64,000 bases of DNA from Gelidibacter japonicus. GTDB lineage: Bacteria; Bacteroidota; Bacteroidia; Flavobacteriales; Flavobacteriaceae. The stretch lies in NCBI RefSeq assembly GCF_010725055.1, contig NZ_BJKB01000020.1:1-64000 (forward strand). The letters run 5' to 3'. The notes beneath the pieces were generated by a model, which saw only the letters and a program-made list of their open reading frames with translations, was not told where the DNA came from and ran no database searches. Of the stretch, positions 16,222-24,546 are shown in pieces (position 1 is the first letter of the stretch; every line of letters starts with the position of its first letter). A program made the position numbers and the translations under genes.

Positions 16222-17733
16222 TTACGAAGGCATGTCCGGTAAAGTCCAACCCTCCCTATAGGTGTGTTTTATAAGCTCTTGAGAGTATGCAATGGCATTC
16301 ATAGGCTCTGTCCAATCTTTGTTAAAAGTTGGATGACCATCATGGATTTTAAAGCCGTCCTTGATCACGGTTCTAATTTCTTCGTTGGCGCCAATGTTCG
16401 TAAACTTCATATTTGCACCATCCCATTCCAAAACCTTATTTAAGGCCTGAAGTCTTACGGCAAGGACGCCCATAACGACCATTTCATTAAAAGGGCCTGC
16501 CACCGCAAAATCAGAAATTGTAGGTTTTCTACTTTCTGGATTTTCTTTACAGGCACGCACCCAATCCATTTCATGTGCACCGCTTTTCCACGATAAACCG
16601 AGTTCTTCTTCAACCCTTCTCTCTGTTTTAGGCGCAGCTATTGATTTGCCTGACATCAATTCAGGTTCAATACCGTAACACCCCACATGAAGAATGTCCT
16701 TAGTACCGTAGAAGAAAGTCCCGCCACCCGATTTGTTCGGATTTTTTCCTGCAGGCCAGTTATCTGGTAACATCGGTTGGATACCACCGTCATACCAATG
16801 TACATCTACTTCGTCTAATTTGATTTTACCTTTTCTTCCTCTTGAAGGAAAGCTTAGTTTTACTGCCTGAGAAACCGGAGCGGAGTCGTTTAATAATAAC
16901 GACGAACTTGCTTGTACTTTATTGGGATATCCTAATTGAAGACCTTCAAATACAGGATGCAAAACATGGCAAGCCATATCGCCCAAGGCACCAGTTCCAT
17001 AATCCCACCACCCACGCCAATTCCATGGATGATACACTTCACTGAAGGGTCTCATCTTAGCCGGGCCCGTAAACAAATCCCAGTCTAATGTGTCCGGAAC
17101 CCAATCGCCTCTTTCAGGTGTATTTAATCCCTGTGGCCAGATTGGACGATCCGTAAAAGATTCCACTCTTTTCACATCGCCAATGGCACCGCTCCAGAGA
17201 ATTTCGCAAGTTTTGGCAACACCTTCCCCAGAAGCACCTTGGTTCCCCATTTGTGTGGCCACTTTATGTTTTTCTGCCAGTTTTGTCAATAACCGCGACT
17301 CATAAACTGAGTGGGTTAAAGGTTTTTGAAGAAAGACGTGCTTGCCCATAGTCATGGCATGTGCAGCAATAATGGCATGGGTATGATCAGCCGTTGCAAT
17401 AACAACTGCATCTATATCTTTGCCCATTTCGTCAAACATTTTACGCCAATCCCAATATTTTTTTGCATTTGGGAATGTGGTCGCCGCACCTGCAGCGTAT
17501 TTCCAATCCACATCACAAAGTGCGACGATATTCTGCGACGATAGATTTTTTAGGTTAGCAAGACCCATCCCACCAACGCCAATTCCGGCAATATTCAATT
17601 TGTCACTCGGTGCAACATGGCCCAAACCACTTACTGCATAAGAAGGTATGATGGAAAAAGCCGCCGTAGCTGCCATGGACATGCCTACAAACTTTCGTCT
17701 GGAAATTGTATGGTCTTTATTAGATTTGCTCAT
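16222..17733 (-). CDS. Tat-exported Gfo/Idh/MocA-family oxidoreductase
   Basis: The 503-residue protein starts with a twin-arginine signal, ISRRKFVGMSMAATAAF, so it should be folded with its cofactor before export to the periplasm. The Rossmann segment is NIAGIGVGGMGLANLKNL; HVFLQKPLTHSVYESRLL carries the family lysine. The C-terminal half has the larger insertions found in the exported members (WHPWNWRGWWDYGTGALGD-like region with the conserved histidines and DYGTGAL). Such proteins often keep a tightly bound NAD(P) and act without free cofactor. It lies between the sugar-isomerase-like gene and DUF1080 in the same operon, fitting a self-regenerating redox step on a glycoside at C3. Confidence 0.9.
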   Translation of the reverse strand: MSKSNKDHTISRRKFVGMSMAATAAFSIIPSYAVSGLGHVAPSDKLNIAGIGVGGMGLANLKNLSSQNIVALCDVDWKYAAGAATTFPNAKKYWDWRKMFDEMGKDIDAVVIATADHTHAIIAAHAMTMGKHVFLQKPLTHSVYESRLLTKLAEKHKVATQMGNQGASGEGVAKTCEILWSGAIGDVKRVESFTDRPIWPQGLNTPERGDWVPDTLDWDLFTGPAKMRPFSEVYHPWNWRGWWDYGTGALGDMACHVLHPVFEGLQLGYPNKVQASSSLLLNDSAPVSQAVKLSFPSRGRKGKIKLDEVDVHWYDGGIQPMLPDNWPAGKNPNKSGGGTFFYGTKDILHVGCYGIEPELMSGKSIAAPKTERRVEEELGLSWKSGAHEMDWVRACKENPESRKPTISDFAVAGPFNEMVVMGVLAVRLQALNKVLEWDGANMKFTNIGANEEIRTVIKDGFKIHDGHPTFNKDWTEPMNAIAYSQELIKHTYREGWTLPDMPS

Positions 17734-17766
17734 AATTTATACGAATTTAGATAAGTTAAAATATGT

Positions 17767-18738
17767 TTATTCGGAGAGTTCCTTTCCTATTTTTATCAAG
17801 AGGTCTCTTGTCAATTCGATTCCTTCTTCTTCACTGACATTGCTTCCTTCAAATTCTACCCCCACATAACCGGTATACCCAGCGTCCTTAACAATCTTCA
17901 AAAAGCGAGGATAATCAAGTGTCGTTTCATTCCCTTCCTTGTCAAAATCATAAGACTTGGCACTAACCCCTTTGGCATAAGGCATCATCTCTTCGGTACC
18001 TTTATATTTATCGTACTCTTCAATACATTTTCCTCTCCAATTTTCACCACTATCACGTTTCACGCAAAAATTGCCGAAGTCAGGCAAGGTCCCACAATTT
18101 TCCATGTCTATATTCTTTATGACACGCGTTAAAAGTTCGGCATTGGAAGAAAATCCGCCATGGTTTTCGACAATCACATTGATTCCTTTAGATTGGCCAT
18201 ACTCTGCCAATTGTCTTAAACCTATTGTGGCATTTGAAATCCAGTCGTCCTCATTTTTAGAGCCGAAAAGATTGACCCGAATAGAATGACAGCCCAAGAA
18301 ATCGGCAGCATCCACCCATTTTTTATGATTTTCAACCGCTTGATTTCTTTCTTGTTCATCAGATGCAGCCAAATCACCTTCACCGTCAATCATAATCAAA
18401 ACATTTTCAATATCATATTCTACACTTTTCGCTTTTAAAGTATCAAGAAGCGCTTCCATCCCCATGGATTCTATCTTTTTAGTATAAAGCCCTGACACAT
18501 ATTCTATTCCTTCAAATCCCATTTCTTTGGCCTTTTCAGCAAAGTCCACAGGATCCAATTGATCACTTCCAATGGCTCTATGCAGGGACCACTGCGCTAA
18601 CGACAATTTAAAAAACGGCTCCTTGACTTCAGTTGACACCTGCTCTTTTTCAGACTTTGACGCACTCTCTTTGCATCCTAAGAACATAGTCGTTAAAGTA
18701 AAAAGTAGAAATAAAGGAATAATGGTATTTTTGGTCAT
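17767..18738 (-). CDS. Sugar phosphate isomerase/epimerase-like TIM-barrel lipoprotein
   Basis: From the ATG at 18738 the product is 323 residues, beginning with a lipoprotein signal (MFLG before Cys22). The remainder is an AP_endonuc_2/xylose isomerase-like TIM barrel: LAQWSLHRAIG, AKEMGFEGIEYVSGLY, GINVIVENHGGFSSN, GTLPDFGNF and GYVGVEFEG, with the usual Glu/His/Asp metal ligands on barrel strand ends. Exported members are reported to act on 3-keto-glycosides (elimination or hydration) rather than on sugar phosphates. It is the first gene of the minus-strand operon. An upstream ATG at 18777 would add 13 residues before the signal peptide and is less likely. Confidence 0.88.
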   Translation of the reverse strand: MTKNTIIPLFLLFTLTTMFLGCKESASKSEKEQVSTEVKEPFFKLSLAQWSLHRAIGSDQLDPVDFAEKAKEMGFEGIEYVSGLYTKKIESMGMEALLDTLKAKSVEYDIENVLIMIDGEGDLAASDEQERNQAVENHKKWVDAADFLGCHSIRVNLFGSKNEDDWISNATIGLRQLAEYGQSKGINVIVENHGGFSSNAELLTRVIKNIDMENCGTLPDFGNFCVKRDSGENWRGKCIEEYDKYKGTEEMMPYAKGVSAKSYDFDKEGNETTLDYPRFLKIVKDAGYTGYVGVEFEGSNVSEEEGIELTRDLLIKIGKELSE

Positions 18739-18774
18739 AATAATATTGGTTTGATCGTTTAGTATTAATTCTTT

Positions 18775-18782
18775 CAAAAATA
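18775..18782 (-). promoter_or_regulatory. -7 promoter element of the minus-strand sugar operon
   Basis: TATTTTTG on the minus strand matches TAnnTTTG and lies 36 nt before the chosen start of the TIM-barrel gene. The -33 region reads CTTTAG rather than TTTG, so the promoter may need an activator. Confidence 0.45.
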
Positions 18783-18927
18783 AAGAAAGATGAATTTACT
18801 AAAGTTTCATTAGAATTTAACTAATTTGACCAAGTTTAGCCTTTATTAATATTCAACCCCGAATAAATTGTGGTTATTTTTCATATTTTAGTAGGCTATT
18901 AAGAGTTATGAAAATTAAAAATAGAAG

Positions 18928-20619
18928 ATGATAAAAGATCATTATGACGCTATTGTCATTGGGACAGGAATAAGCGGTGGTTGGGCAGCCAAGGAATTAT
19001 GTGAAAATGGCTTAAAAACTTTAGTCCTTGAGAGAGGGCGAATGGTGAAACACGGCGATTATCCCACCATGCATGATGATCCTTGGGATTTGGAACTACG
19101 TGGAGCCACCACCGCTGAGGAGAAAAAAAGACAGGAAAAACAAGCCAGAACCGGCTATACTACCGCTGCAGAAAGTAAACATTGGTTTGTTGATGATATC
19201 AAACATCCTTATAACGAAATCAAGCGTTTTGATTGGATGCGTGGTTATCATGTTGGCGGTCGTTCACTGACATGGGGACGTCAGAGTTACCGTTTAAGCG
19301 ATCTGGACTTTACGGCCAATATAAAAGATGGTCACGGTGTGGATTGGCCCATACGCTATAAAGATATTGCACCGTGGTATGACTATGTAGAAAGACATGT
19401 TGGCATTAGTGGTGAAGCTTTAGGATTGCCGCATTTGCCGGATAGTATTTTTTCACCACCTATGGAATTAACTTGTGTTGAAGAAGAATTTAAATCGAAA
19501 ATTGCCAGTAATTACGAGGACCGATTGTTAACGATCGGCAGAGTTGCTCATCTCACAGGTAATCACAATCATAAAGGCAGGAGCAATTGCCAATATAGAA
19601 ATAGATGCATCAGAGGCTGTCCTTATGGTGCTTATTTCAGCAGTAACGCATCCACATTGCCTGCTGCCGAAGAAACCGGGAATATGACTTTAAGACCAAA
19701 TTCCATTGTCCATGAAATTATTTATGACGACCAACTAAAGAAAGCAACTGGTGTTAAGGTTATCGATGCCGAAACCAAAGAAACTTATGTCTTTAACGCC
19801 GATATCATCTTCTGCTGTGCGTCGGCAATAGCTTCAGCGTCCATATTGATGCAATCCAAATCAGAGCGGTTTCCAAATGGATTGGGCAACGATTCGGGAG
19901 AGTTAGGTCATAATATCATGGATCATCATTTAGGGGCTGGTGCCAACGCCAGAGTAGAGGGCTTTGAAGACCAATATTTTAAAGGACGACGACCAAACGG
20001 CGTCTATATTCCGAGATTTAGAAACTTAGGTGATGAAGCCACAGAACGAAAAGACTTTCTGAGAGGTTATGGATATCAAGGTGGTGGTGGACGAAACGGC
20101 ATGTCAGAGCACGTTGCGGAAATAGGCTATGGTGAAAAATTCAAAGAAGCCATTTTAAAACCTGGAGAGTGGACCATGGGCATTATGGGCTTTGGTGAGT
20201 GTTTACCGTATCATGACAATAAAATGACTTTGGATTATGACAAGTTGGACGATTGGGGCTTACCAACAGTCACCTTTGATGCCGAGTGGAAAGAAAATGA
20301 ATTGGCCATGCGTGAGGATATTAAACAACAAGCTGCTGAAATGTTGGAAAAAGCAGGTTTTAAGGATGTCAAGACTTTTGATATGAGACATGCACCGGGC
20401 ATTGGCATCCATGAAATGGGAACTGCACGTATGGGAAGAGATCCAAAAACTTCTGTGCTTAATGCCAATAATCAAGTACACGGCGTTCCTAATGTATATG
20501 TTACGGATGGGGCCTGTATGACCTCATCGGGATGTCAAAATCCATCCTTGACCTATATGGCACTAACGGCAAGAGCTGCACATCATGCCGTGGAACAGTT
20601 CAAATCAAATAAAGCGTAA
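18928..20619 (+). CDS. GMC-family FAD oxidoreductase, glucoside 3-dehydrogenase large subunit-like
   Basis: The 563-residue flavoprotein has the GMC N-terminal FAD motif AIVIGTGISGGWAAKEL, the GGRSLTWGRQSYR segment, a cysteine-bearing CIRGCPYGAYFSS typical of membrane-type gluconate/sorbitol/glucoside dehydrogenases, and the C-terminal HEMGTARMGRDP plus TDGACMTSSGCQNPSLT with the catalytic His/Asn area. It has no export signal. The next gene, 2 nt downstream, is a Tat-targeted small subunit, so the pair probably crosses the membrane together and passes electrons to the respiratory chain. In this context C3 oxidation of glucosides is the likeliest reaction. Confidence 0.9.
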   Translation: MIKDHYDAIVIGTGISGGWAAKELCENGLKTLVLERGRMVKHGDYPTMHDDPWDLELRGATTAEEKKRQEKQARTGYTTAAESKHWFVDDIKHPYNEIKRFDWMRGYHVGGRSLTWGRQSYRLSDLDFTANIKDGHGVDWPIRYKDIAPWYDYVERHVGISGEALGLPHLPDSIFSPPMELTCVEEEFKSKIASNYEDRLLTIGRVAHLTGNHNHKGRSNCQYRNRCIRGCPYGAYFSSNASTLPAAEETGNMTLRPNSIVHEIIYDDQLKKATGVKVIDAETKETYVFNADIIFCCASAIASASILMQSKSERFPNGLGNDSGELGHNIMDHHLGAGANARVEGFEDQYFKGRRPNGVYIPRFRNLGDEATERKDFLRGYGYQGGGGRNGMSEHVAEIGYGEKFKEAILKPGEWTMGIMGFGECLPYHDNKMTLDYDKLDDWGLPTVTFDAEWKENELAMREDIKQQAAEMLEKAGFKDVKTFDMRHAPGIGIHEMGTARMGRDPKTSVLNANNQVHGVPNVYVTDGACMTSSGCQNPSLTYMALTARAAHHAVEQFKSNKA

Positions 20620-20621
20620 TT

Positions 20622-21224
20622 ATGAATAGAAGAGACGCACTTAAAGGAATGGGCTTGTCATTGGGCTATATTATTGCAACGCCTACCATCCTGAGCATGC
20701 TTCAAAGTTGTAGTACGAAAGCGGAAAAGTGGGTACCTCTATTCCACTCCGATATACAGGCTTTAGTTTTAGAGGGGCTAGTCGATTTGATTTTACCAAA
20801 AACAAAAGACACTCCTGGCGCATTGGATGTCAATGTTCCTAAATTTATTGATCTTTATGTGGCTGAAGCATTAACCGACGAAGACAAAGAAACCTATAAG
20901 TTGGGTTTTGAGGCTGTTATGGACGAGTTGGGCATACCAAATGTAGAACCAGACCCCGAACAACCTATCAAGTTAAAAACGGAAGACCTTGACGCCATCC
21001 TTTCAAAATACTTACGGATTTCAAAAGCGCAAAGATTAGCGTATATCACAGAAGAACATTTAGTTTTCATGACTCTCTTGACCATACGCGATCAAACGGT
21101 TTGGGCCTATAAAACAAGTAAGGAGATTGGCAAGAATGTATTGGCCTATGATCCCGTACCCGGTGAGCAAAAAGGATGTATTTCTGTAGAAGAAGCAACT
21201 GGAGGCAAAGCTTGGTCACTATAA
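20622..21224 (+). CDS. Gluconate 2-dehydrogenase subunit 3 family protein, Tat-exported small subunit
   Basis: The 200-residue protein begins MNRRDALKGMGLSLGYII, a twin-arginine signal, followed by a possible lipobox-like Cys30. The body is the gluconate_2-dh3 domain: IQALVLEGLVDLILPKTKDT near the start and LRISKAQRLAYITEEHLVF later. Such small subunits are needed for folding and export of GMC dehydrogenases. It lies 2 nt after the GMC gene, so the two are co-translated. No cytochrome c subunit follows, which in other species accepts the electrons; another acceptor must serve here. Confidence 0.9.
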   Translation: MNRRDALKGMGLSLGYIIATPTILSMLQSCSTKAEKWVPLFHSDIQALVLEGLVDLILPKTKDTPGALDVNVPKFIDLYVAEALTDEDKETYKLGFEAVMDELGIPNVEPDPEQPIKLKTEDLDAILSKYLRISKAQRLAYITEEHLVFMTLLTIRDQTVWAYKTSKEIGKNVLAYDPVPGEQKGCISVEEATGGKAWSL

Positions 21225-21297
21225 ATATTGACCCTGTTTTATCGAAAAAACTTCCATAAAGATAAAATTCAATAAAAAACACTTTAAACATATCAGG

Positions 21298-22122
21298 ATG
21301 CACAAAATAATCAACCCAATGTCAATAGCTCTAATTGCTTTACTCATCGTAGGCTGCAAATCAAAACCAGAATCTGAAAGCAAGGAGGTAGAGGTTGAAG
21401 AAGAAATGACTGAAAATTGGATCTCTTTATTTAACGGAAAAGATTTAGACGGATGGTCTCCAAAAATCAAAGGTTACGACTTTGGCGACAATGTACACAA
21501 CACTTTTCGTGTAGAGGATGGTGTGATTAAAGTGTCCTATGATGGTTATGACGGTAAGTTCAATGATGCTTTTGGGCATCTTTTTTATAAAACGCCATTT
21601 TCCAATTATATATTGAGAATGCAATACCGATTTACCGGAGAACAAATTGAAGATGGCGCGGGTTGGGCGACCAGAAACAGTGGGGTAATGATTCATTGTG
21701 AAGATCCTAAACACATGGCCAAAGACCAAAATTTCCCATTGAGCATGGAAGTACAGATGTTAGGTGGTATTACCGAAGGTGTAAGCCGACCAACAGGAAA
21801 TCTTTGCACCCCTGGTACCAATGTGGTCATGGATGGCGAGCTGATTACCGAACATTGTACCAATTCAAATTCTGACACTTATTATGGAGACCCATGGGTG
21901 AGTTTAGAAGTTGAAGTTCACAGCGATTCTTTAATCATCCATAAGGTAAATGGCAAAGAAGTGCTGAGATATTCGAAACCACAATACGGCGGTGCCGATA
22001 TGGATGAATACAGTGCAGCGTACAAAGACAAAATAGGTGAAACCATAAAGGGAGGTTATATTTCTTTGCAAAGCGAAAGTCATCCAACCGAATTTAGAAA
22101 TATTGAATTGTTGGAGTTGTAG
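21298..22122 (+). CDS. DUF1080 lipoprotein (3-keto-glycoside hydrolase/lyase family), paralogue 2
   Basis: The 274-residue product has a lipoprotein signal (LLIVG before Cys20), an acidic linker, and one DUF1080 domain from NWISLFNGKDLDGWSPKI. Later blocks are GHLFYKTPFSNYILRMQYR, GWATRNSGVMIHCEDP and the ending GGYISLQSESHPTEFRNIEL, in which QSESHPTEF replaces the QDHGDDVWF of paralogue 1. These differences in the substrate-face loops suggest another substrate. The gene is third in the GMC operon, 73 nt after the small subunit, and should act on the oxidised glycoside made by that dehydrogenase. Confidence 0.9.
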   Translation: MHKIINPMSIALIALLIVGCKSKPESESKEVEVEEEMTENWISLFNGKDLDGWSPKIKGYDFGDNVHNTFRVEDGVIKVSYDGYDGKFNDAFGHLFYKTPFSNYILRMQYRFTGEQIEDGAGWATRNSGVMIHCEDPKHMAKDQNFPLSMEVQMLGGITEGVSRPTGNLCTPGTNVVMDGELITEHCTNSNSDTYYGDPWVSLEVEVHSDSLIIHKVNGKEVLRYSKPQYGGADMDEYSAAYKDKIGETIKGGYISLQSESHPTEFRNIELLEL

Positions 22123-22319
22123 AAAATTATAAACAAGAAATTGATAATTATTAGGGTTATATTGACGCTATATATTTAGAAACGTTCAAATGGTTATTCC
22201 AAATTTCATCTTTTTGAATCCTAAAGTCCCTTCATTTACAAGAAACACTTAAGAAAAGTAAATAAGACGAGTGGCAATAACCTTTTTTTATGCTGAGTTG
22301 GGCTTCCAATCCATTTTTT

Positions 22320-24083
22320 TTAAAGTCCTGCGATATATCCATCCAAGAAGTTAGCCCTACTACTAACCCAAGTTTTTAGTTCCACAACATCTTTCCCGAA
22401 GTCCAGACTTCCAACATTCCACTTTTCGAGATCTCTGGCTTGCGATTTTTTTATTAGTTCAGCATACTCATCAATATAGACTATGAGTTCATTAAGATGC
22501 ATTGATTTAAAGTCAGTCCACTTTTCCATCAACAACTGTTTTGTAGACGGGTCGGTTAATAATCTTAGGAAAAAGATGGTTCCTATACTATCACTGTTGT
22601 TCCAGAACAATGGGGTATTTGGAGAAATAAAATGTTTTCTATCGCCATCAAAAGAAAAAGCCCAATCAAAATCCCAAATCGGACCCATGGTATATTTACC
22701 TCCTTTTTCTTTAAATAAAAAGGTGCTTTTTGGATGATTAATTTCAATGTTCGCAGTAAGCAAATAAACAATCAAGTAATCAACCAGTGCCTCTTGATCA
22801 AATAGATCAAGATAGCCAGAGTTGGGAAAACTATCGGAAAACACTCTATTTTCGAATTCTTCAAACTCAAACTTAATTTGATTAAACTCCTCCTCTGCAT
22901 CTGCTGTATCATACTTTTTTAATTTTGGATATTTTATTTGTACGGGTAAATTGTAAGCAGCAGACTTAAATTTCCAATCCTCATCGAAATAAGTATCCAT
23001 TTCCAATAACTGTCCATCCGTTTTAACATTTACTCTATTTTCATCCACTTCAATCTGTTCAGTAAGCATATAATTGCCCAGATACTCGCCATTAAGCGTT
23101 AATTCCACAGGAATCATATGATTTGCATATTTGACCTCAAGTAGTCTTCCAATTTTCATGGCCACTGCATTAAGCATTAATGTTTCATCGTAATGATTAG
23201 CCAAAAGCACCCAATTTTTAGCTTCCTTCAATCCAAGGATAGAAGCCTTTTTATTTAATTTTATACGATAAGGTTTTTTAGGTCGATGCCAAGTACTATT
23301 CCCTCTTCCCCTAATTTCGGTAGTGGCCTCAAAATCTTCATAAACCTCAACACCATCAATGGTCAGCCTAGCCGGTATATAAATGTCTTTGGATATTATC
23401 GGCCTTCCTCCTTCCGTATCAATATAAAACTGTGGAATATCCCTTTGCCACTCCACGACAATTACATAGTCCTGTGTAAAGCCGTTTTCATAAATCAAAG
23501 AGTAAGTTACTGGCTGAGAAAAATCATTCTTAGTAATCGAACTTATTTGTGTTGTGTTATTGACTTGAACGTCTGTGGCGTTGGTCTTAAATGAAGCGAC
23601 AAGATTTTTATTGGTCCCCTTCATTTTAATATGAAGTGTATCTTCTGAAAACGACAGCTCATAATCTTTAAACAATCCTTCGTTCTCTTCCTTTTTAAAA
23701 GAAAAGGAGGTGAATTGCAGGTATTCTATAACAAGTCGATAAGCTACCACGCTTCCATTTTCAGCTACTATCTCATAATAGTGCTCTTGGCTAAAATCAT
23801 TTTCAGTTAGTCCTGATAATTGTTCAACTCCATTAAGATAAACGCCCTCACCCAGAAAATCAAAGCTTGCCACAAGTCTGGTCAAATCTATATTTTGAGG
23901 AAGAAATACACGAATGACAGATCCATCAACCTCTCCCACAATATCTTCTTGTAAATAATCTGAATTGTTCGCACTCTCAAAAATGAAACTCAACAACTCT
24001 TTTTCGTGATTTTTAATATCATCCTTAACACAAGAAGTGAAAACAGAAAAAACTAAAAACAGACTAAAAATACTCTTACGCAT
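22320..24083 (-). CDS. CotH kinase family lipoprotein
   Basis: The 587-residue protein has a lipoprotein signal (SVFTS before Cys18), two repeated beta-sandwich domains (about 28-120 and 120-215, each ending YEIVAENGSVVAYRLVIE or YSLIYENGFTQDYVIVVE), and then a CotH kinase domain. The latter shows EIRGRGNSTWHRPKKPYRIK, GEYLGNYMLTEQIE and the metal-binding GPIWDFDWAFSF. CotH proteins of spore formers phosphorylate coat protein; in Bacteroidetes the secreted forms have no assigned target. It stands alone between the sugar locus and fhs. The two N-terminal domains may bind surface partners. Confidence 0.88.
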   Translation of the reverse strand: MRKSIFSLFLVFSVFTSCVKDDIKNHEKELLSFIFESANNSDYLQEDIVGEVDGSVIRVFLPQNIDLTRLVASFDFLGEGVYLNGVEQLSGLTENDFSQEHYYEIVAENGSVVAYRLVIEYLQFTSFSFKKEENEGLFKDYELSFSEDTLHIKMKGTNKNLVASFKTNATDVQVNNTTQISSITKNDFSQPVTYSLIYENGFTQDYVIVVEWQRDIPQFYIDTEGGRPIISKDIYIPARLTIDGVEVYEDFEATTEIRGRGNSTWHRPKKPYRIKLNKKASILGLKEAKNWVLLANHYDETLMLNAVAMKIGRLLEVKYANHMIPVELTLNGEYLGNYMLTEQIEVDENRVNVKTDGQLLEMDTYFDEDWKFKSAAYNLPVQIKYPKLKKYDTADAEEEFNQIKFEFEEFENRVFSDSFPNSGYLDLFDQEALVDYLIVYLLTANIEINHPKSTFLFKEKGGKYTMGPIWDFDWAFSFDGDRKHFISPNTPLFWNNSDSIGTIFFLRLLTDPSTKQLLMEKWTDFKSMHLNELIVYIDEYAELIKKSQARDLEKWNVGSLDFGKDVVELKTWVSSRANFLDGYIAGL

Positions 24084-24546
24084 CTCTTAAAATTAAAGTT
24101 AAAAAAATTTGACAAACCGCGAATCTAATACAAACTTTAGTAATTAAGAAACCTATTTTTCAGGATATCCAACTATAGGTCAAAAAGCGCAAGTAATCTT
24201 AGTTATTAGAGAATTTCTGAAAATAATTCCCTTCGAAAATAAAAGAATAGAATCATCCACAAACAGGTGCTCCCTTTACAACTTGAAAATGAATATGTCA
24301 AAAAAACACTCAGTAGAAAGGGAAAAACGGAAAAGAGAAAACATTAGATACAACCATGTTTAAGCCAGGTTCGGCTTATATTAGGTAAAAGGCCCTGATC
24401 TTACAATGCCTATTAGAATGAATCTCCCAAAGCTTCTTTTATGGAGACAGTAGTACCAAGTCAGTACCTATCAATAGTTATATTCTAGGCTTCAAATCCA
24501 TTATTGAAATTGTAACAAGATCCACACTATCAGCTAATTGCAAAGT
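24084..24546. other. Intergenic region without recognisable features
   Basis: About 460 bp between the CotH gene and the end of fhs, both on the minus strand. I find no convincing ORF, repeat or hairpin with a T-tract. It probably holds the CotH promoter and leader, which I cannot place. Confidence 0.45.
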
